A DNA stretch of 64,000 nucleotides. Source: Lactuca virosa. Lineage: Eukaryota; Streptophyta; Magnoliopsida; Asterales; Asteraceae. Every line of letters starts with the position of its first letter. The first letter of the stretch is position 1. The DNA is taken from assembly GCA_928212115.1 (NCBI GenBank), contig CAKMRJ010005634.1, positions 180,838,202-180,902,201 of the forward strand, read 5' to 3'. Position numbers and translations under genes: made by a program. A model generated the notes under the pieces. That model was not told the origin of the DNA. It was given only the letters and a program-made list of their open reading frames with translations, and did not search any database. Of the stretch, positions 37,346-51,100 are shown one piece after another.

Positions 37346-37562
37346 TTTAACACACCGTTTTCACATTGCAATAGAATTCAATATAAATCGTTGTTTATAA
37401 CTATTGAAATAGAAATATATTCATTTTAAGCCAAAGTAATCATCATAAACATGTAGGAAACATCAATACGATTTTCGTAGATATATAGAACGATTGAATC
37501 TGACTTCGTATGTAGAAGTTATGATTGTTTGAAGTGTTGTGTTCAACCTTATACGATAAAAT
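37346..37562 (+). repeat. Truncated 3' LTR of gypsy C
   Basis: It aligns with the first bases of 31949-34053 (AATAGAATTCAATATAAATC against AATGGAATTCAATATAAAAA). It ends about 37562, a few bases before copia 2 sequence in reverse orientation. Confidence 0.7.
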
Positions 37563-38319
37563 ATAGAAATAAGGGATTGTATAATCCTCTGTTCTATATA
37601 TCGTGTGGACAAATACATGGAACATAGTCATACTTATTGTCCAACAATTGTTTTCTCGATCTCTGATTCATTTGACATAGAACTTAATTGAACACATCAA
37701 TTCAGTCCTGACCGGGCTCGGCACATAAGTCAAAACAAAATCATCGAGGGGCCCTGATATCGCTTTTACCCTCTTAGGATAAAAGGAATAGATAAACTTC
37801 AACTTATATCCATTTATTATTCACTAATCAAATCATACACAACAATGTGTTTTATAACATCAAGTTACTGATGTGTTTACGCATTATCAATGCACAACCA
37901 ATTAATAAACAACAAACCATATATCTAGGTTTTAAGACCATATGATATTATCGTCTTGCGATCACTCGTGATAAATTCCATGAAGCGATTCCAGCAAGCG
38001 CGAGTCTAATCCAATTCTTAAATCAAACTCATAAGCACTCATGAACGTTGCAGCAAACCTTTGCTATGTCTAATACACTTTAGACAATCTACACACCAAT
38101 TCATGTCAATCTTCTTTCATACCTACTCCCAAAGTATGAGCGATTGTGGAACTTTTGAATAATCTTATTATTCAGGAAGTTAAAACATGCAAAATGAAAC
38201 AATAGGTAAATAATTAACATAAGACAGTAACATTACTTATAAATAATACTATTTTATTTAATCATCAAATGTCAATTACATTTATCTATTACATGTTTCT
38301 AAATTATCTAATCTAAACT

Positions 38320-38934
38320 AATATCGTCCTTCAGCCCGATGCTCCTAGCGTGCTGCAAGTGCTTAACCCTACTCAGTCCCTTCGTAAGGGGATCTGTTGG
38401 GTTATCTTCCGACGATACCCTCTTCACTACGAGGAGTCCTTCTTCCACCCGATATCGAATAAAGTGATATTTTTTGTCGATATGTTGAGATCTTCCAGGA
38501 TCCCTCGGTTCCTTGGTTAAGGAACCGCTCCTTCATTCTCACAAAAAATTTCCATGGGATCCTTTATGGCTGGCACAACTCCAAGGTCTCCAATGAAGTT
38601 CTTCAACCATATTTCCTCCTTTGACGTTTTGCTTTCCGCTATATACTCTGATTCGCACGTTGAATCAGCTACGGTCTCCTGCTTGGAACTTTTCCAAGTC
38701 ACTGCTCCTCCATTTAGGGTAAAAACCCACCCCGACTGCGAACGGTAGTTGTCCCTGTCGGTTTGAAAACTGGCGTCACTATACCCTCGCACTCTTAAGT
38801 CATCACTCCCACCGAGGACTAGAAACCATTCATTGGTCCTCCGAAGGTACTTAAGAATATTCTTGACTTCGGTCCAATGTGCTTTCCCAGGATTCCCTTG
38901 ATATCTACTGTCCATGCTCAAAGCGAAGGCTACA
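38320..38934 (-). pseudogene. RNase H end of copia 2 pol
   Basis: The reverse strand reads AFALSMDSRYQGNPGKAHW, then ILKYLRRTNEWF, YSDASFQTDRDNYRSQSGW and TVADSTCESEYIAES, and after a frame break EPRDPGRSQHIDKKYHF and DPLTKGLSRV down to about 38325. This is the C-terminal part of the polyprotein. Its upstream half lies beyond the LARD-like insertion, at 48123 onward. Confidence 0.85.
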
Positions 38935-41900
38935 TGTGACAACCGTCAAAATTCGAGTCGTTTCTAAATTTGACTAGACTTAGTTGCACATATAGGCACA
39001 ACACATATTAGACTTAGTAAATAGAAGCTAAGTTATAACCTAGTAGAAACTTGGAAACAGATAGAAACAATGGATGGTGTACTTAGATTTTCACATTGAT
39101 ATCTGAATTCTACAACTACTTAACTGTACAGACTATCCATATTCGGGTCACTCTTTGACTCGAACATCTTTTCATGAATCATATACACACATTATGCACT
39201 TGACCTAGTAGTAGAAATTACGTTGGAGCCTCATACAAACTTAAGTCAAAGTTGAAAACTAGGACTAGTATACTTGATTTCGCTTGAATCTCGGAATCAC
39301 TACATAGAATGCCAATAAACCGATAAAGTAAGTTACAAACATTATTTATAACTATAAAAGATTTATAATACCATAAGATAAATTGAAGTCTCAAAGATTC
39401 TATTGATTTTGATATCTAAAGATTTATTAAATCTCAAAATCCTAAAAGCCCTAAAACCTAAATTTTATAAAATTTGACATCAAGAATTCTATAAAAATAG
39501 TTATGAAACTTATAATATTATCTTAAAATAATTAAATTCAAGAAAATATAATCAAGGAAAATAAAATTTTAAGTCATTAATATTTACCCGTAATTTATAA
39601 GTCAAAAATCAATATTTTATGAGTAAAAACTATATTAAGGTGCATATTTTATAAAAATATGGTGTTTTTATAAAATAATTGGAAATTTTAAAATGGAAGA
39701 GTGAGGGAACCTCTCTCCTCTTCAAAATTCGTCCCCCCTCTTTCCTAGGCACCCTCTTCCCAAAAATTTCAATCAATCACTTCACCCTCACACTCCACCT
39801 TCTCCTCTTCACTCTCTCTCTCACTCCAACACCTACTCCACTCATTTCTCTCAAATATCTCTCTAAACTCATGAAAATTATACAGCCAATAACACTTCTC
39901 AAGCACAAAATCTTCATCATTTGATGTTATTCTTAAAGGTAGACACGAAAATCCTTTATTTTCCTTCAGTTTTGTTTCAAGTTTTACAAAGTTTGCTACA
40001 TTTTCTCCATCTTCTACTCCATTCTAATGAAAGATCATGAACACATAAAAATACACACACAAACTCACGGTTTTAATGATGATGGTGGTAGGATTTCACC
40101 CAAAAACAACATGCATGTTGTAAATGGTGAAATCCAAGGACCAAAACCTAAGTCAAAATCAACATAATGCACCTTTCTACAAGTTTTGGGTCAAAATCAC
40201 CACATGCACCCTATGTTTTCTATCAAATATAATATTTTTTAACATTTCAAACTCATGATTGGTCTTCAAACCAACATGCATGTGATGATCTTTAAGCTTA
40301 GATGCTTGATGATCAAAGTTTGTTGTTAAAAAGCTTTCAAATAGGTTTATAAAGGATTTATTCCCAAATAAATATCTAAAACAACTTTTCTGATCAAATC
40401 CGATTTTTCCCTATATTCCATCAACAAAATGAGATGTTCTACAAATTTACAGAAAATAATTCATTTTTTCGAATTATTATAAGTATTGCAATAAAATAGG
40501 TCACTAAATCATATAAAATACGTCCTGAGGTCTATAAATCCTAGGTAAATTCGTGGATGACCCCTATGCTAAATAACGACTTCGCATTATGTTTTATCGA
40601 TTTTTGTTACCTTTTAGTGTGGTTTTGAATTTTCTTTTAGTTTAGCCCCAATAAATCATAAAACCACTTTAGATAATGTGAAAAGGGTATCTAATAATTT
40701 TCGCAGCTCCTACCCTATCTGCAAGACTTAGAGAAATATTTTCAGAATTTTTCATAATGCATTCCTATTTTTCCCCAATTTTTGTATTTATAATGGACTA
40801 AAAATAGGAAAACAAATAGTTCTACTCATCCAAAATTCATGAAAATTTACCAGAAAACATTATAATATAGTAGAACTCTAAATAAAAACTTGGATGGTTT
40901 TTCTATTAAGTATGCTATTTTTCTTCTATTTTCTAAGATTAAATACACTTAAATCCACAAAATTGGATTCCACTAGATAAAAATCACCTTTGGTATTTTT
41001 CCAGATTATTAACATTGTAAGTGAAGTTTGCAAAAATTTTGGTAATTTACTTTAACTGTTTAATAATTATTCTCCACTTAATGATTATTCAAGAGCATAA
41101 AACAAAGATAAAATAGCAAAACTAATTAAAAAATATCTTTTATATTTTTCACAGCTTCTATATGTATAATAACAGTGTTACAAAATTTTTGGGTATTTTT
41201 GTAAACTGTTTTCTATTTATTTCAATTTTTATTAAAATAAATGCACAAAAATATAAAAAAATAGGTTAAACAGTTTAGAATTCATTTTTACATTTTTCCC
41301 AAGTTAAGTATGTTAAATGGCACTATTATAAAATGTTTGAGAATTTTAATCATCTGGATACTATTTTTCACGAATTTATATTTCTATGAAGGCTTAAAAA
41401 TTTGGAAAAATAGTTAATCACATCAAAAATTCAAGGGAAAATTTCTGGAAGACCTCTGCTGTATTTGGAATGAAAATGAAAAGTATTTGGAAACTGTTTG
41501 ATAATATTTCGGATTTTTAGGAGCTTAAAACACCTTTAAGTGTGTTGAAATACCCTTAATTAATATTATAAAAATCTGGAAAATTAATATCCAAAATTGT
41601 CTTAATCACATGAGTTATAAAATTTCACCATTTCATAAAAATGTTTGTAGCTTAACAATATTAAATTTTGACACATTATTGGCATAATTCTATTGTAGTA
41701 GTAAATATACTAGTATTAGATTTCAATTAGAGACTCATTAGCGTGTAACATCGTTGTAGGAAAACGACAGTGGTACGAGTGGAGCGTAGTTCAAGGCACC
41801 ATTTGCATCATCTCAATGTATTGTGAGTATTCATGCACTCCCCCTATTTTTGGTTTTTATGTTTTGGGGTGGAAAAACATGTTCTAAACTATTTATGTTT

Positions 41901-42822
41901 GTTATATTTAATTGACTTGTATAAACTTGATTACTTTATTTTGCATATTGTGAGTATTCACTACTCCCCTTTTTTTGGTTTTTACGTTTTGGGGTAGAAA
42001 AGCATGTCCTAAACTATTTATGTTTGTTGTATTTATTTGACTCATATAAACTTGGTTGCTATATTTTTCATATTGTGAGTATTCACGACTCCGCTATTTT
42101 CGGTTTTTTTATGTTTTGGGTGGAAAAGCATGTCCGAAAATCTATTTATTGTTCGTTGTATTTAAGTTGATTTGTATCAAAATTGATTGCTATATTTTGC
42201 TATCTATGTTTATGAAACTTGAAACATGAGGCCTTATCGTCTTAAGTCCCTTCCCTTATACTTTAATCTAACCATTAACTCTTTGAGCCAATGGTCATTA
42301 TAGATAGCGCTATTAGGAATTGACAACTCCTCACTCACCCGATTGCTGGAGTGCATGATACCATATTAATCTATTGAACGATAAGCATAGATCTTGATAG
42401 GGCATCAGTCATAGGCTTGGTTGTGAACTCATTGTTTGCTCATGTACATACAATCTTGTTATTTATTATAGCAATAAACTTTGTTTCTCATTATAGCAAT
42501 GTTCTTCTATTTATGGAAAGTTTTATACCAAATCTTGATTTTGTAAATCTGTGAGTACTTACCAACTATTTTTATAGTTGACGCTCTTTTTACATGCTTT
42601 TTCAGGAATCATCTAGTAAGAGGCACGTAGAGACGCATCACTTTTAGGAGCATTCTCATGTGTTGTATTTCAATTTACATTGTAATTTCTTTTAAAAGTT
42701 GTTCAAACCCATTGTAAATTTGTAATGATTTTTAATACTATGGTTGGTGTTGTCTTTTAACTTTTGCTATGAAACCCTTTATACTACCACGCCTCGTGTT
42801 TCCGCTTTAGCGGGGTGTGACA
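38935..42822 (+). repeat. 5' LTR of the LARD-like element, 3888 bp
   Basis: Non-coding and very AT-rich. Its first 1.6 kb and last 0.2 kb are matched by 46315-48117. The middle part (about 40531-42619) is unique to this copy and includes a triplicated unit of about 127 bp at 41819-42200. Confidence 0.88.
41819..42200 (+). repeat. Three tandem copies of a unit of about 127 bp
   Basis: Units begin ATTGTGAGTATTC at about 41819, 41948 and 42073. Each contains TTTTGGGGTGGAAAAACATG or a variant and a TTTATGTTTGTTGTATTTA-like phrase. Confidence 0.85.
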
Positions 42823-42826
42823 GAAA

Positions 42827-42838
42827 TGGTATCAGAGC
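42827..42838 (+). other. Primer-binding site of the LARD-like element
   Basis: TGGTATCAGAGC begins four bases after the LTR end. It is intact, so priming by initiator-Met tRNA would have been possible. Confidence 0.9.
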
Positions 42839-45800
42839 CGAAGGTTATAGAGAATACCGGTTTTCCTTTGGAGAACCACAACTATAGCCAAAAATTTTCA
42901 AAATGTTTTTAAAATACTGAACATACTACTAGTATAACTAATTCGAGTACACATTATTAGACTTTAATTAAGTATATCCTGGCCAACTATGCTTAATTAA
43001 GGAAAGTTAATGTGAGGATGGAACGGTTATAGTAGAATTATGTTCAAAACAATTTTCAACTTAAACTTTTGAAAAACAAAATTTTTCGGTGTGTGTACGG
43101 GCATTGCATATTATAGGCATTCATCTAGATACACTTAGAAACTAAGTGAACTTTTATAACAATGCCTTTATTCAAAAATATTCTTATCCCTTATCAAGTG
43201 CTAGGTTAACCACTTAGGTTATATCACTTGCCACTATAGGAGCAATGCACTTAGTACTGAGAATGAGTATTCCTCGGTAGCCTTTGACTTTAGATGTAAG
43301 GTTAGCAGCTAGATAGACACTAGTAATAATCTTAAGTCGAAACCTATACCAACTATACCTGAGTACCTCTTTATCGTCTTCGTACTATAGTTACAACTAG
43401 GAAAGCGTTCCGATACCGACACGGATGAAAATTGGAGTATCACGTAAGGAGGTAGATGACTCACCACTAAGTAGTCACTTGGATACCATTGGCAGGCATT
43501 CCAGGTTCGACTCACGAGGAGACACGGAGGTTTAACCCATACGTGAGACCTTATTACTACACTACGAATTTAACTTTAGGTTGTTTCCACATTGAGCTTA
43601 AAACTTAACATCGGATATCCCTTTGACCTCTATAAAAGGTCGGAAATTGCATTGACACTTAAAAACGTTTTACAAACAATTTTTCTTGTCCTTTATTTTG
43701 GGGAAAAGACATCGTTACTCGCCTTAGTATTTAGGTACGATCAGCTACACTAATCTACCTGTTCCTTCTTAATCTTGCATCAAAAAGATATTTCACTTCA
43801 TAGGTTTTATTTAACTCACTAAAATCTTTTGACAGCTTGTTTTAACTTAACACTTTTTTTCAAAACTTAATTTAACAAATATTGGTTTTAACCTTGCTAT
43901 TTCAATTTCATTTCAAATACATTTCAATGGATAGATGTGCTTTTAAGGGCATATAAACCATTTTCAACATTGCTTACCATTTTGACATGTTTTTTGAAAA
44001 ATATAGAAACATTCTCTTTTATAAAAGTGTTTAAACTCTATGCTATAAAACTTAAACATATGACATTGAAGTTCATATTATATGAATAAGTTTCATCGAA
44101 TCTTTCAAACCAGTTTTGTTTTGGCTCTTTTGGCCACTTTCTCATTTAGGCATTGTACTTTACTTAAATGTGTTTTCTTGAAACCCAACATGGTATTTTT
44201 ACAACCTTTCACTTCAGAATTTGTTTACAAGACATCACTAATGCCTTCATTTTAAAACTTACCATATTTGTATACTTTATTACAAATTATTTATATAATC
44301 TATAACGTTTCTAGATTTTTACTGCATTGCAAAACATAGTGTTCAATGTTAAATTTCTAGTGATTCACTCTTAACAATTTATAATTACTCTTCTAAATAT
44401 ATTGATTCTTTACCTTATCCGTTTTAACTACGGTTGAACTTCAGTCTAAAAGGTCAAAGCTGTAAGATTTTTTTTTTCAATTACAAGCTTTAGTGTTTCT
44501 TCTTATTCACAAATGGAGTTTAACTTAATAGATAACTCATAAATATTTAGGAATCACTTTAAAACTCCTACATGTCTATTTAATCATCATCATACATCAA
44601 ATATTTAAGTTTGAAATATATCTCAACCTGGTTTTAAATCTACCTATAGGTATTGTTCTTATAATTTTAACAATAGCAATCATTGCCGCCGCTATCTTCC
44701 TTTTTCTTTCCCCCGAACTTGATTTCTCGCTCTCCTTCTGATTTTAGATCTCGCACGCCCATGATAGTAACATAATACATTGTCTAACTTTGTTTCTGTC
44801 TATTTTGCTTCTCGTAGTATCATGTTCGTACACATATAGACTAGAAGTCTACCCTTTCGTTTTAAGCGATTAATACGTGTATAGTCGTGAGACATAATTT
44901 TAATTTAGTCAACTTTGATATATTCAATTACGCCTTTTTATCATATACATCTTGTTTTTATTTTGAAACCTACTATAAACAAGTGATCCTTATTTACATT
45001 TGCTCTTTCGTTCTAAATTCGGAAACTTGATTTAAAATGTAATTTTCATTGTATTTTTCATACAATTAATTCACAAGATGAATACCATTGTTCTTATCAC
45101 TTTTCTAAATCCGTAAAATATATGTGAAAGAATACATTTTCTTATGCTTCTTCTTTTCTTTAAATACATCAAAAGTCTTGAATTTTACTATTATATATTC
45201 TCTAAATGATTGCTTTTATAGAAACACTAAATTAAGAATCCACTATTTTCAATGATCGATATTTTTACACATTTCTTAAAATAGCATTCTACTTTGTAAT
45301 TTTCAGGGAGTTCCTAAACTCTCAACTTTGTTTTCATTTAAATAAATATTCTGACTCATAAGCTTGAATTTGTCCTGAATTAGACAATTAGACAATTTTT
45401 CAAAAGAGTAATCAAAATATTTTTGTATAAATTCCCTTATTGATGACTTAAACCTGTAACCTTAATTAATCTTTATATTATTTTACTACCTCGTTTGATC
45501 GCCACACATGTATTTTCATTATCTTGGAATTATTACATATTTTGATAATAGTGAGATTAATTATCATTTCTAAACACACATTTTGATAACAGTGAGATTT
45601 TTATCACTTCTAAACACTTAAAATGCTATCTACACAATGTGCTTTAATCGCCTCCATTTGCAACATTGACTCTCTAAATATATATATTCTTCGAATATAG
45701 TTCTATTATTGTAAGAGTAACCGTAGTAGTAATTATAGCCTCGGAGATCCTCAATCATTTCGTAATTTATTTTGTAGACGACACTTAAATAGCCTTCACA

Positions 45801-46314
45801 TTGACCCTCGATCGCTTCCCTTTCATTCGTGTTACCCCTTCTTATTTCGGAATATATATTTTCCAGATATAGTAGCCAACCCGGAAGTGAACAAATTGTT
45901 CCTAATCTCTTCTTTATTAGGCAGCGAATTTACACTTGGTGCTAATTTAGAATGCGACTTGAGGATCAATGCGGATTTAACGCTCAATGCAGTTGGTGCT
46001 TCAACAAAAATTATAACGTTCTTTTAAGTTAGATAATATCTAACTAGATAATCTTTTCAACTAGGTCGCCATGGCCGAATCATGATTTCCATGATCCTAA
46101 TTTCTCGCAATCTAGACTGTAGAACTCGAATTATGGAAACATTACTTTGATTATAGCTAAAGAATTAGGCTCTTCCCTTGGAGAATTAACCCAAAATAAT
46201 CAAAGAGTTCTCCAAGTCACCACCACTCCAATTGTACAATTGCATCCGGTTGAGTTATAATAGAATTCGTTACGAATTGAATTTCGGGACGAAATTCTTT
46301 CAATCGGGGGAGAC
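42839..46314 (+). other. Non-coding interior of the LARD-like element, ending in a polypurine tract
   Basis: About 3.5 kb with no frame longer than about 70 codons and no retroviral motif. It ends ATCGGGGGAGAC directly before the 3' LTR, preceded by a GAATTTCGGGACGAAATTCT phrase that also occurs in similar form before the LTR at 54931, which links it to that gypsy group. Confidence 0.75.
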
Positions 46315-48117
46315 TGTGACAACCGTCAAAATACGAGTCGGTTCTAGATTTGACTAGACTTAGTTGCACATATAGGCATAACACATATTAGACTTAGTAA
46401 CTAGAAGCTAAGTTATAACCTAGTAGAAACTTGGAAACAGATAGAAACAATGGATGGTGTAGTTAGATTTCATATTGATATGTGAATTCTATAACTACTT
46501 AACTGTAGAGACTATCCATATCCGGGTCACTCTTTGACTCGAACAACTTTTCATGAATCATATACATACATTATGCACTTGACCTAGTAGTAGAAATTAC
46601 GTTGGAGCCTCATAGAAACTTAAGTCAAAATTGAAAACTAGGACTACTATACATGATTCGTCAATTTCGCTTGAATCTCGGAATTACTACATAGAATGCC
46701 AATAAACCGATAAAATAAGTTACAAACATTATTTATAACTGTAAAAGAGTTATAATACAATAAGATAAATTGAAGTCTCAAAGATTCTATTGATTTTGAT
46801 ATCTAAAGATTTATTAAATCTCAAAACCCTAAAATCCCTAAAACCTAAATTTTATAAAATTTAACATAAAAAATCCAATAAAAATAGTTATGAAACTTAT
46901 AATATTATCTTAAAATAATTAAGTTCAAGGAAATATAATCAAGGAAAATAAAAATTGAAGTCATTAATATTTACCCTTAATTTATAAGTCAAAAATCAAT
47001 ATTTTATGAGTAAAAACTATATTTAGGTGCATATTTTATAAAAATATGGTGTTTTTATAAAATAATTGGAATTTTATAAAAATGGAAGAGTGAGGGAACC
47101 TCTCTCCCCTTCAAAATTCGTCCCCCTTCTTTCCTAGGCACCCTCTTCCCAAAAATTTCAATCATTCACTTCACCCTCACACTCTATCTTCTTCTCTTCA
47201 CTCTCTCTCACACTCCAACACCTACTCCACTAATTTCTCTCAAATCTCTCTCTAAACTCATGAAAATTATACAGCCAAGATCACTTCTCAAGCACAAAAT
47301 CTTTATCATTTGATGTTATTCTTAAAGGTAGACACGAAAATCCTTTATTTTCCTTCACTTTTCTTTCAAGTTTTACAAAGTTTGCTACATTTTCTCCATC
47401 TTCTACTCCATTCTAATGAAAGATCATGAACACATAAAAATACACACACAAACTCACAGTTTTAATGATGATGGTGGTAGGATTTCACCCAAAAACAACA
47501 TGCATGTTGTAAATGGTGAAATCCAAGGACCAAAACCTAAGTCAAAATCAACATAATGCACCTTTCTACAAGTTTTGGGTGAAAATCACCACATGCACCC
47601 TATGTTTTCTATCAAAAACAATTTTTTAACATTTCAAACTCATGATTGGTCTTCAAACCAACATGCATGTTATGATCTTTAAGCTTAGATGCTTGATGAT
47701 CAAAGTTTGTTGTTAAAAAGCTTTCAAATAGGTTTATAAAGGATTTATTCCCAAATAAATATCTAAAACAACTTTTCTGATCAAATCCGATTTTTCCCTA
47801 TATTCCACCAACAAAATGAGAAGTTCTACAAATTTACAGAAAATAATTCATTTTTCTCGAATTATTATAAGTATTGCAATAAAATAGGTCAATAAATCAT
47901 ATAAAATACTTCCTGAGGCACATACATACACATCACTTTTAGGAGCATTCGCATGTGTTGTATTTCAATTTACATTGTAATTTCTTTTAAAAGTTTTTCA
48001 AACCCATTGTAAATTTGTAATGATTTTTAATACTATGGTTGGTGTTGTCTTTTAACTTTTGCTATGAAACCCTTTATACTGCCACACCTCGTGTTTCCGC
48101 TTTAGCGGGGTGTGACA
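46315..48117 (+). repeat. 3' LTR of the LARD-like element, with a deletion of about 2.1 kb
   Basis: Colinear with 38935-40530, then jumps at GAGG (47915-47918) to the match of 42624-42822. In the 5' LTR the same GAGG occurs at 40527-40530 and at 42620-42623, so a 4-base microhomology marks the deletion. Confidence 0.88.
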
Positions 48118-48122
48118 CCACA

Positions 48123-51100
48123 TCAGGGCGAGTACAAGTCATAGCATACATAATCAAGCCAACTGCGGAAGCGTATGGTACTCGGCTCATTTTTGCTATC
48201 TCGACTTCGGTACTCGGGCTTTGAGTCTTACTCAACTTGGCATTACTTTGGATCGGTAACTCCCTTTCTTTGAACTCTCCATACTAAAGTTTTTAGTACC
48301 TTGTCCAAGTAAGTATTCTGACTAAGTCCTATCAGTCTCTTACTTCTGTCTCTCACTATCCTTATACCCAAAATATAGGCAGCCTCCTGAGGTCCTTCAT
48401 AGCGAAGCACTTCCCAAGCCAGGATTTAACTTCCTTCGGGATTGGGATGTCGTTTCCTATGAGTAGTATGTCATCGACATACAATACGAGGAAGCTTACT
48501 ATACTCCCACTGGCCTTGACATATACACATGATTCATCCTCGCTTCGTAGAAAACCAAACTCTTTGACTTTCTCGTAGAAACAAAGATTCCATATGTGAG
48601 ATGCTTGTTTTAGTCCATAGATGGACTTCTCAAGCTTACACACTCTATTGGGATGCTTCGCATTGACAAAACCCTCTGGCTGAGCCATGTAAACATCCTC
48701 AGCCAACTTCCCGTTAAGGAAAGCGGTTTTGACATCCATTTGCAATATTTCATAGTTATGAAATACATCAATGGCCAGCATCATCCTGATAGACTTTATC
48801 TTCGCAACTGGTAAGAAAGGTTCATCATAATCAACTCCGGGAGTTTGACTGAAACCTTTCGCAACCAATCGCCCCTTATAAGTGTGCACATTCCCATGCA
48901 TGTCAGTCTTCTTCTTGAAGATCCACTTGCACCCGACCGTCTTACGACCTGGTACAATGTCAACCAAATTCCAAACATGGTTGTCATACGTGGACTGAAT
49001 CTCGTTGTCCATAGCCTCTTTCCATTTCGCAGACTCTGAGCCTGCCATGGGTTCCTTATAGCTGTTATGTTCGTCCAGATTCACTAGTGTACTATCACTA
49101 AGGAATGTATCCCCTTCTGTAGTAATATGAAAACCATAAAACTGGGGTGGAACACTAACTCTTTCGGAACGTCTAAGAGGTAAGGACTCGTCAATCGGTT
49201 CAACCGGAGTTTCCTCCTCGGGTTGAGCGCCAATGTTAGAGGTTCCTTCATCGCTCGAATCTTGAAGCTCTTCAAGATCGATTTGCCTCCCACTATCCCC
49301 TTGGTTTATGAGTTCTCGCTCTCGGAAAACCCCTCTCCTCGCAACGAATACAACATTGTCACTCGGTCTATAGAAGAGATATCCAAAGGACTTTTGTGGG
49401 TAGCCGATGAAACTACATCGCTGACTATGAGGTTCGAACTTGTCGTGAGTCTCTCGTCTTACGAAATCCTCGCAACCCCAAACCTTGATGTGTGCCAACG
49501 AGGGAGCTTTCCCTATCCACATCTCGTAAGGTGTTTTGGCAACCTTCTTCGTAGGGACTAAGTTAAGGATATGAGAGACAGTCTCTAAGGCATACCCCCA
49601 GAATAAGATAGGTAGCGAAGCACGACTCATCATGGAACGAACCATGTCTAGCAAGGTTCGATTACGCCTCTCAGCCACAGCATTCAACTGCGGTGTCCTG
49701 GGAGGTGTCAATTGCGAAACAATTCCGCATTCCATGAGGTAGTCGTGGAATTCAAGACTTAGATACTCTTCACCTCGATTTGATCGAAGCATCTTGATTT
49801 TCCTATCCAACTGATTCTCTACTTCTTGCTTGAAATCTTTGAACTTTTCAAAGGTTTCTGACTTATGCCTGATTAAGTAAATATACCCATATCTGCTATA
49901 ATCATCGTGAAAGTTACATAGTAGCGAATCGTATCCCTTGTGGTAGATCTAAAGGGTCCACATACATTTGTATGTATGAGATCTAATAAACCCTCACCCC
50001 TCGCACAAGTGCCAGTGAAGGGTGACTTGGTCATCTTTCCAAGTAAACAAGATTTGCACACGTCATCGTCCCTAAGGTCGAATGACTCCAATACTCCATC
50101 CTTTTAGAGTTGGGCTATGCGTTTCTTGTTGACATGTCCAAGACGACAATGCCACAAGCATACTTTATCCAAATCATTGGAACAATCAATACACAACACA
50201 TCATTTCCTAAATTGTCTACAACCATCACAGTTTCATATATATTCCATTACAAGGCAATGCTTCAAAATAGAAAACTCCATTACGATAAGCATTAATATA
50301 AACCTTTTCATTATCAAATGAATATCTAAAACCTTGTCTATACAAACGATGAAGTGAAATGATGTTTCTTGCCATATCTGGCGAATAGCAACAATTATTT
50401 AAATCTAATCCTAATCCACTACTGAGCATTAAATAGTAAACTCCGAACTTGGTGACAGGCGACGATCTTCAGTTCCCCATGATAAAATTTATCTTCCCAT
50501 TCTCCACATCCCTATTTATTCTTAGGCCCTGCAAATCAGAACAAATGTGAAAACCACATCCTGTATCAAAAACTCAAGAAATAGCATGTGATGAATCTTT
50601 AGATTTAATAGTGTAAATATCTGCGTAGGATGGCTTGATCTTCCCATCCTTGATTGCTTGCAGATATTCTGGGCAACTTCGTTTCCAATGCCCTATCTTC
50701 TGGAAGTAAGGGCACTCTGCCTCTTTAGGGTTTGAGTTGGGTTTAGCAGAACCAACTTTGGTTCCACTAGAAGAGGTACCATCTTGGGACTTTCCCTTGT
50801 GGTGGCTCTTTGAGGGAGCCTTCCTCTTCTTACCTTTCCCTCGCCCAATTTCCAGGACTGGGGCAGCAGTAGGAGTTGGATTTCATGCAACAAATTTATC
50901 TTTGAGGTTGCTCTCAGCAGTTCTCAACAAGCCCTAAAGCTTGCTCAAAGAGACCTCCTCCTTGTTTATGTGGTAGGTCATGCCGAACTGGCTATAGTAG
51001 GGAGGCAAGGAATGAAGGATGATATCAATTGCCAGCTCTTCATCAAACTTCACATTCAACTTTAGCAGGCGATCGACATATCTCTGCATCTTTTGCAGAT

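Larger units (their letters stand above)
31949..37562 (+). mobile_element. Ty3/gypsy retrotransposon C, decayed, 3' LTR truncated
   Basis: It has an LTR at 31949-34053 (TGTAACACCCC...GGCGTTACA), a PBS, a degraded gag with Retrotrans_gag features, scattered pol relics, a polypurine tract (TAAGTGGGGGAGAG, about 37331-37344) and the start of a 3' LTR at 37346. The 3' LTR stops after about 217 bases where copia 2 begins. Gag resembles the chromovirus (Tekay/Del) type; lineage inferred. Confidence 0.75.
38935..48117 (+). mobile_element. LARD-like non-coding LTR element, 9.2 kb
   Basis: LTRs of 3888 bp (38935-42822) and 1803 bp (46315-48117) both start TGTGACAACCGTCAAAA and end GCTTTAGCGGGGTGTGACA. 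The internal region (42823-46314) starts with a PBS and ends with a polypurine tract, yet holds no gag or pol. Its flanks CTACA (38930-38934) and CCACA (48118-48122) are a 5-bp target duplication with one change, in the copia 2 reverse transcriptase. Long LTRs around about 3.5 kb of non-coding interior fit the LARD class, which is moved by the proteins of other gypsy elements. Orientation follows the PBS. Confidence 0.85.

Noticed and set aside
49223..49561. Plus-strand 112-codon frame opposite copia 2 integrase
   Set aside because: It is antisense to a recognisable integrase/reverse transcriptase reading and has no domain.
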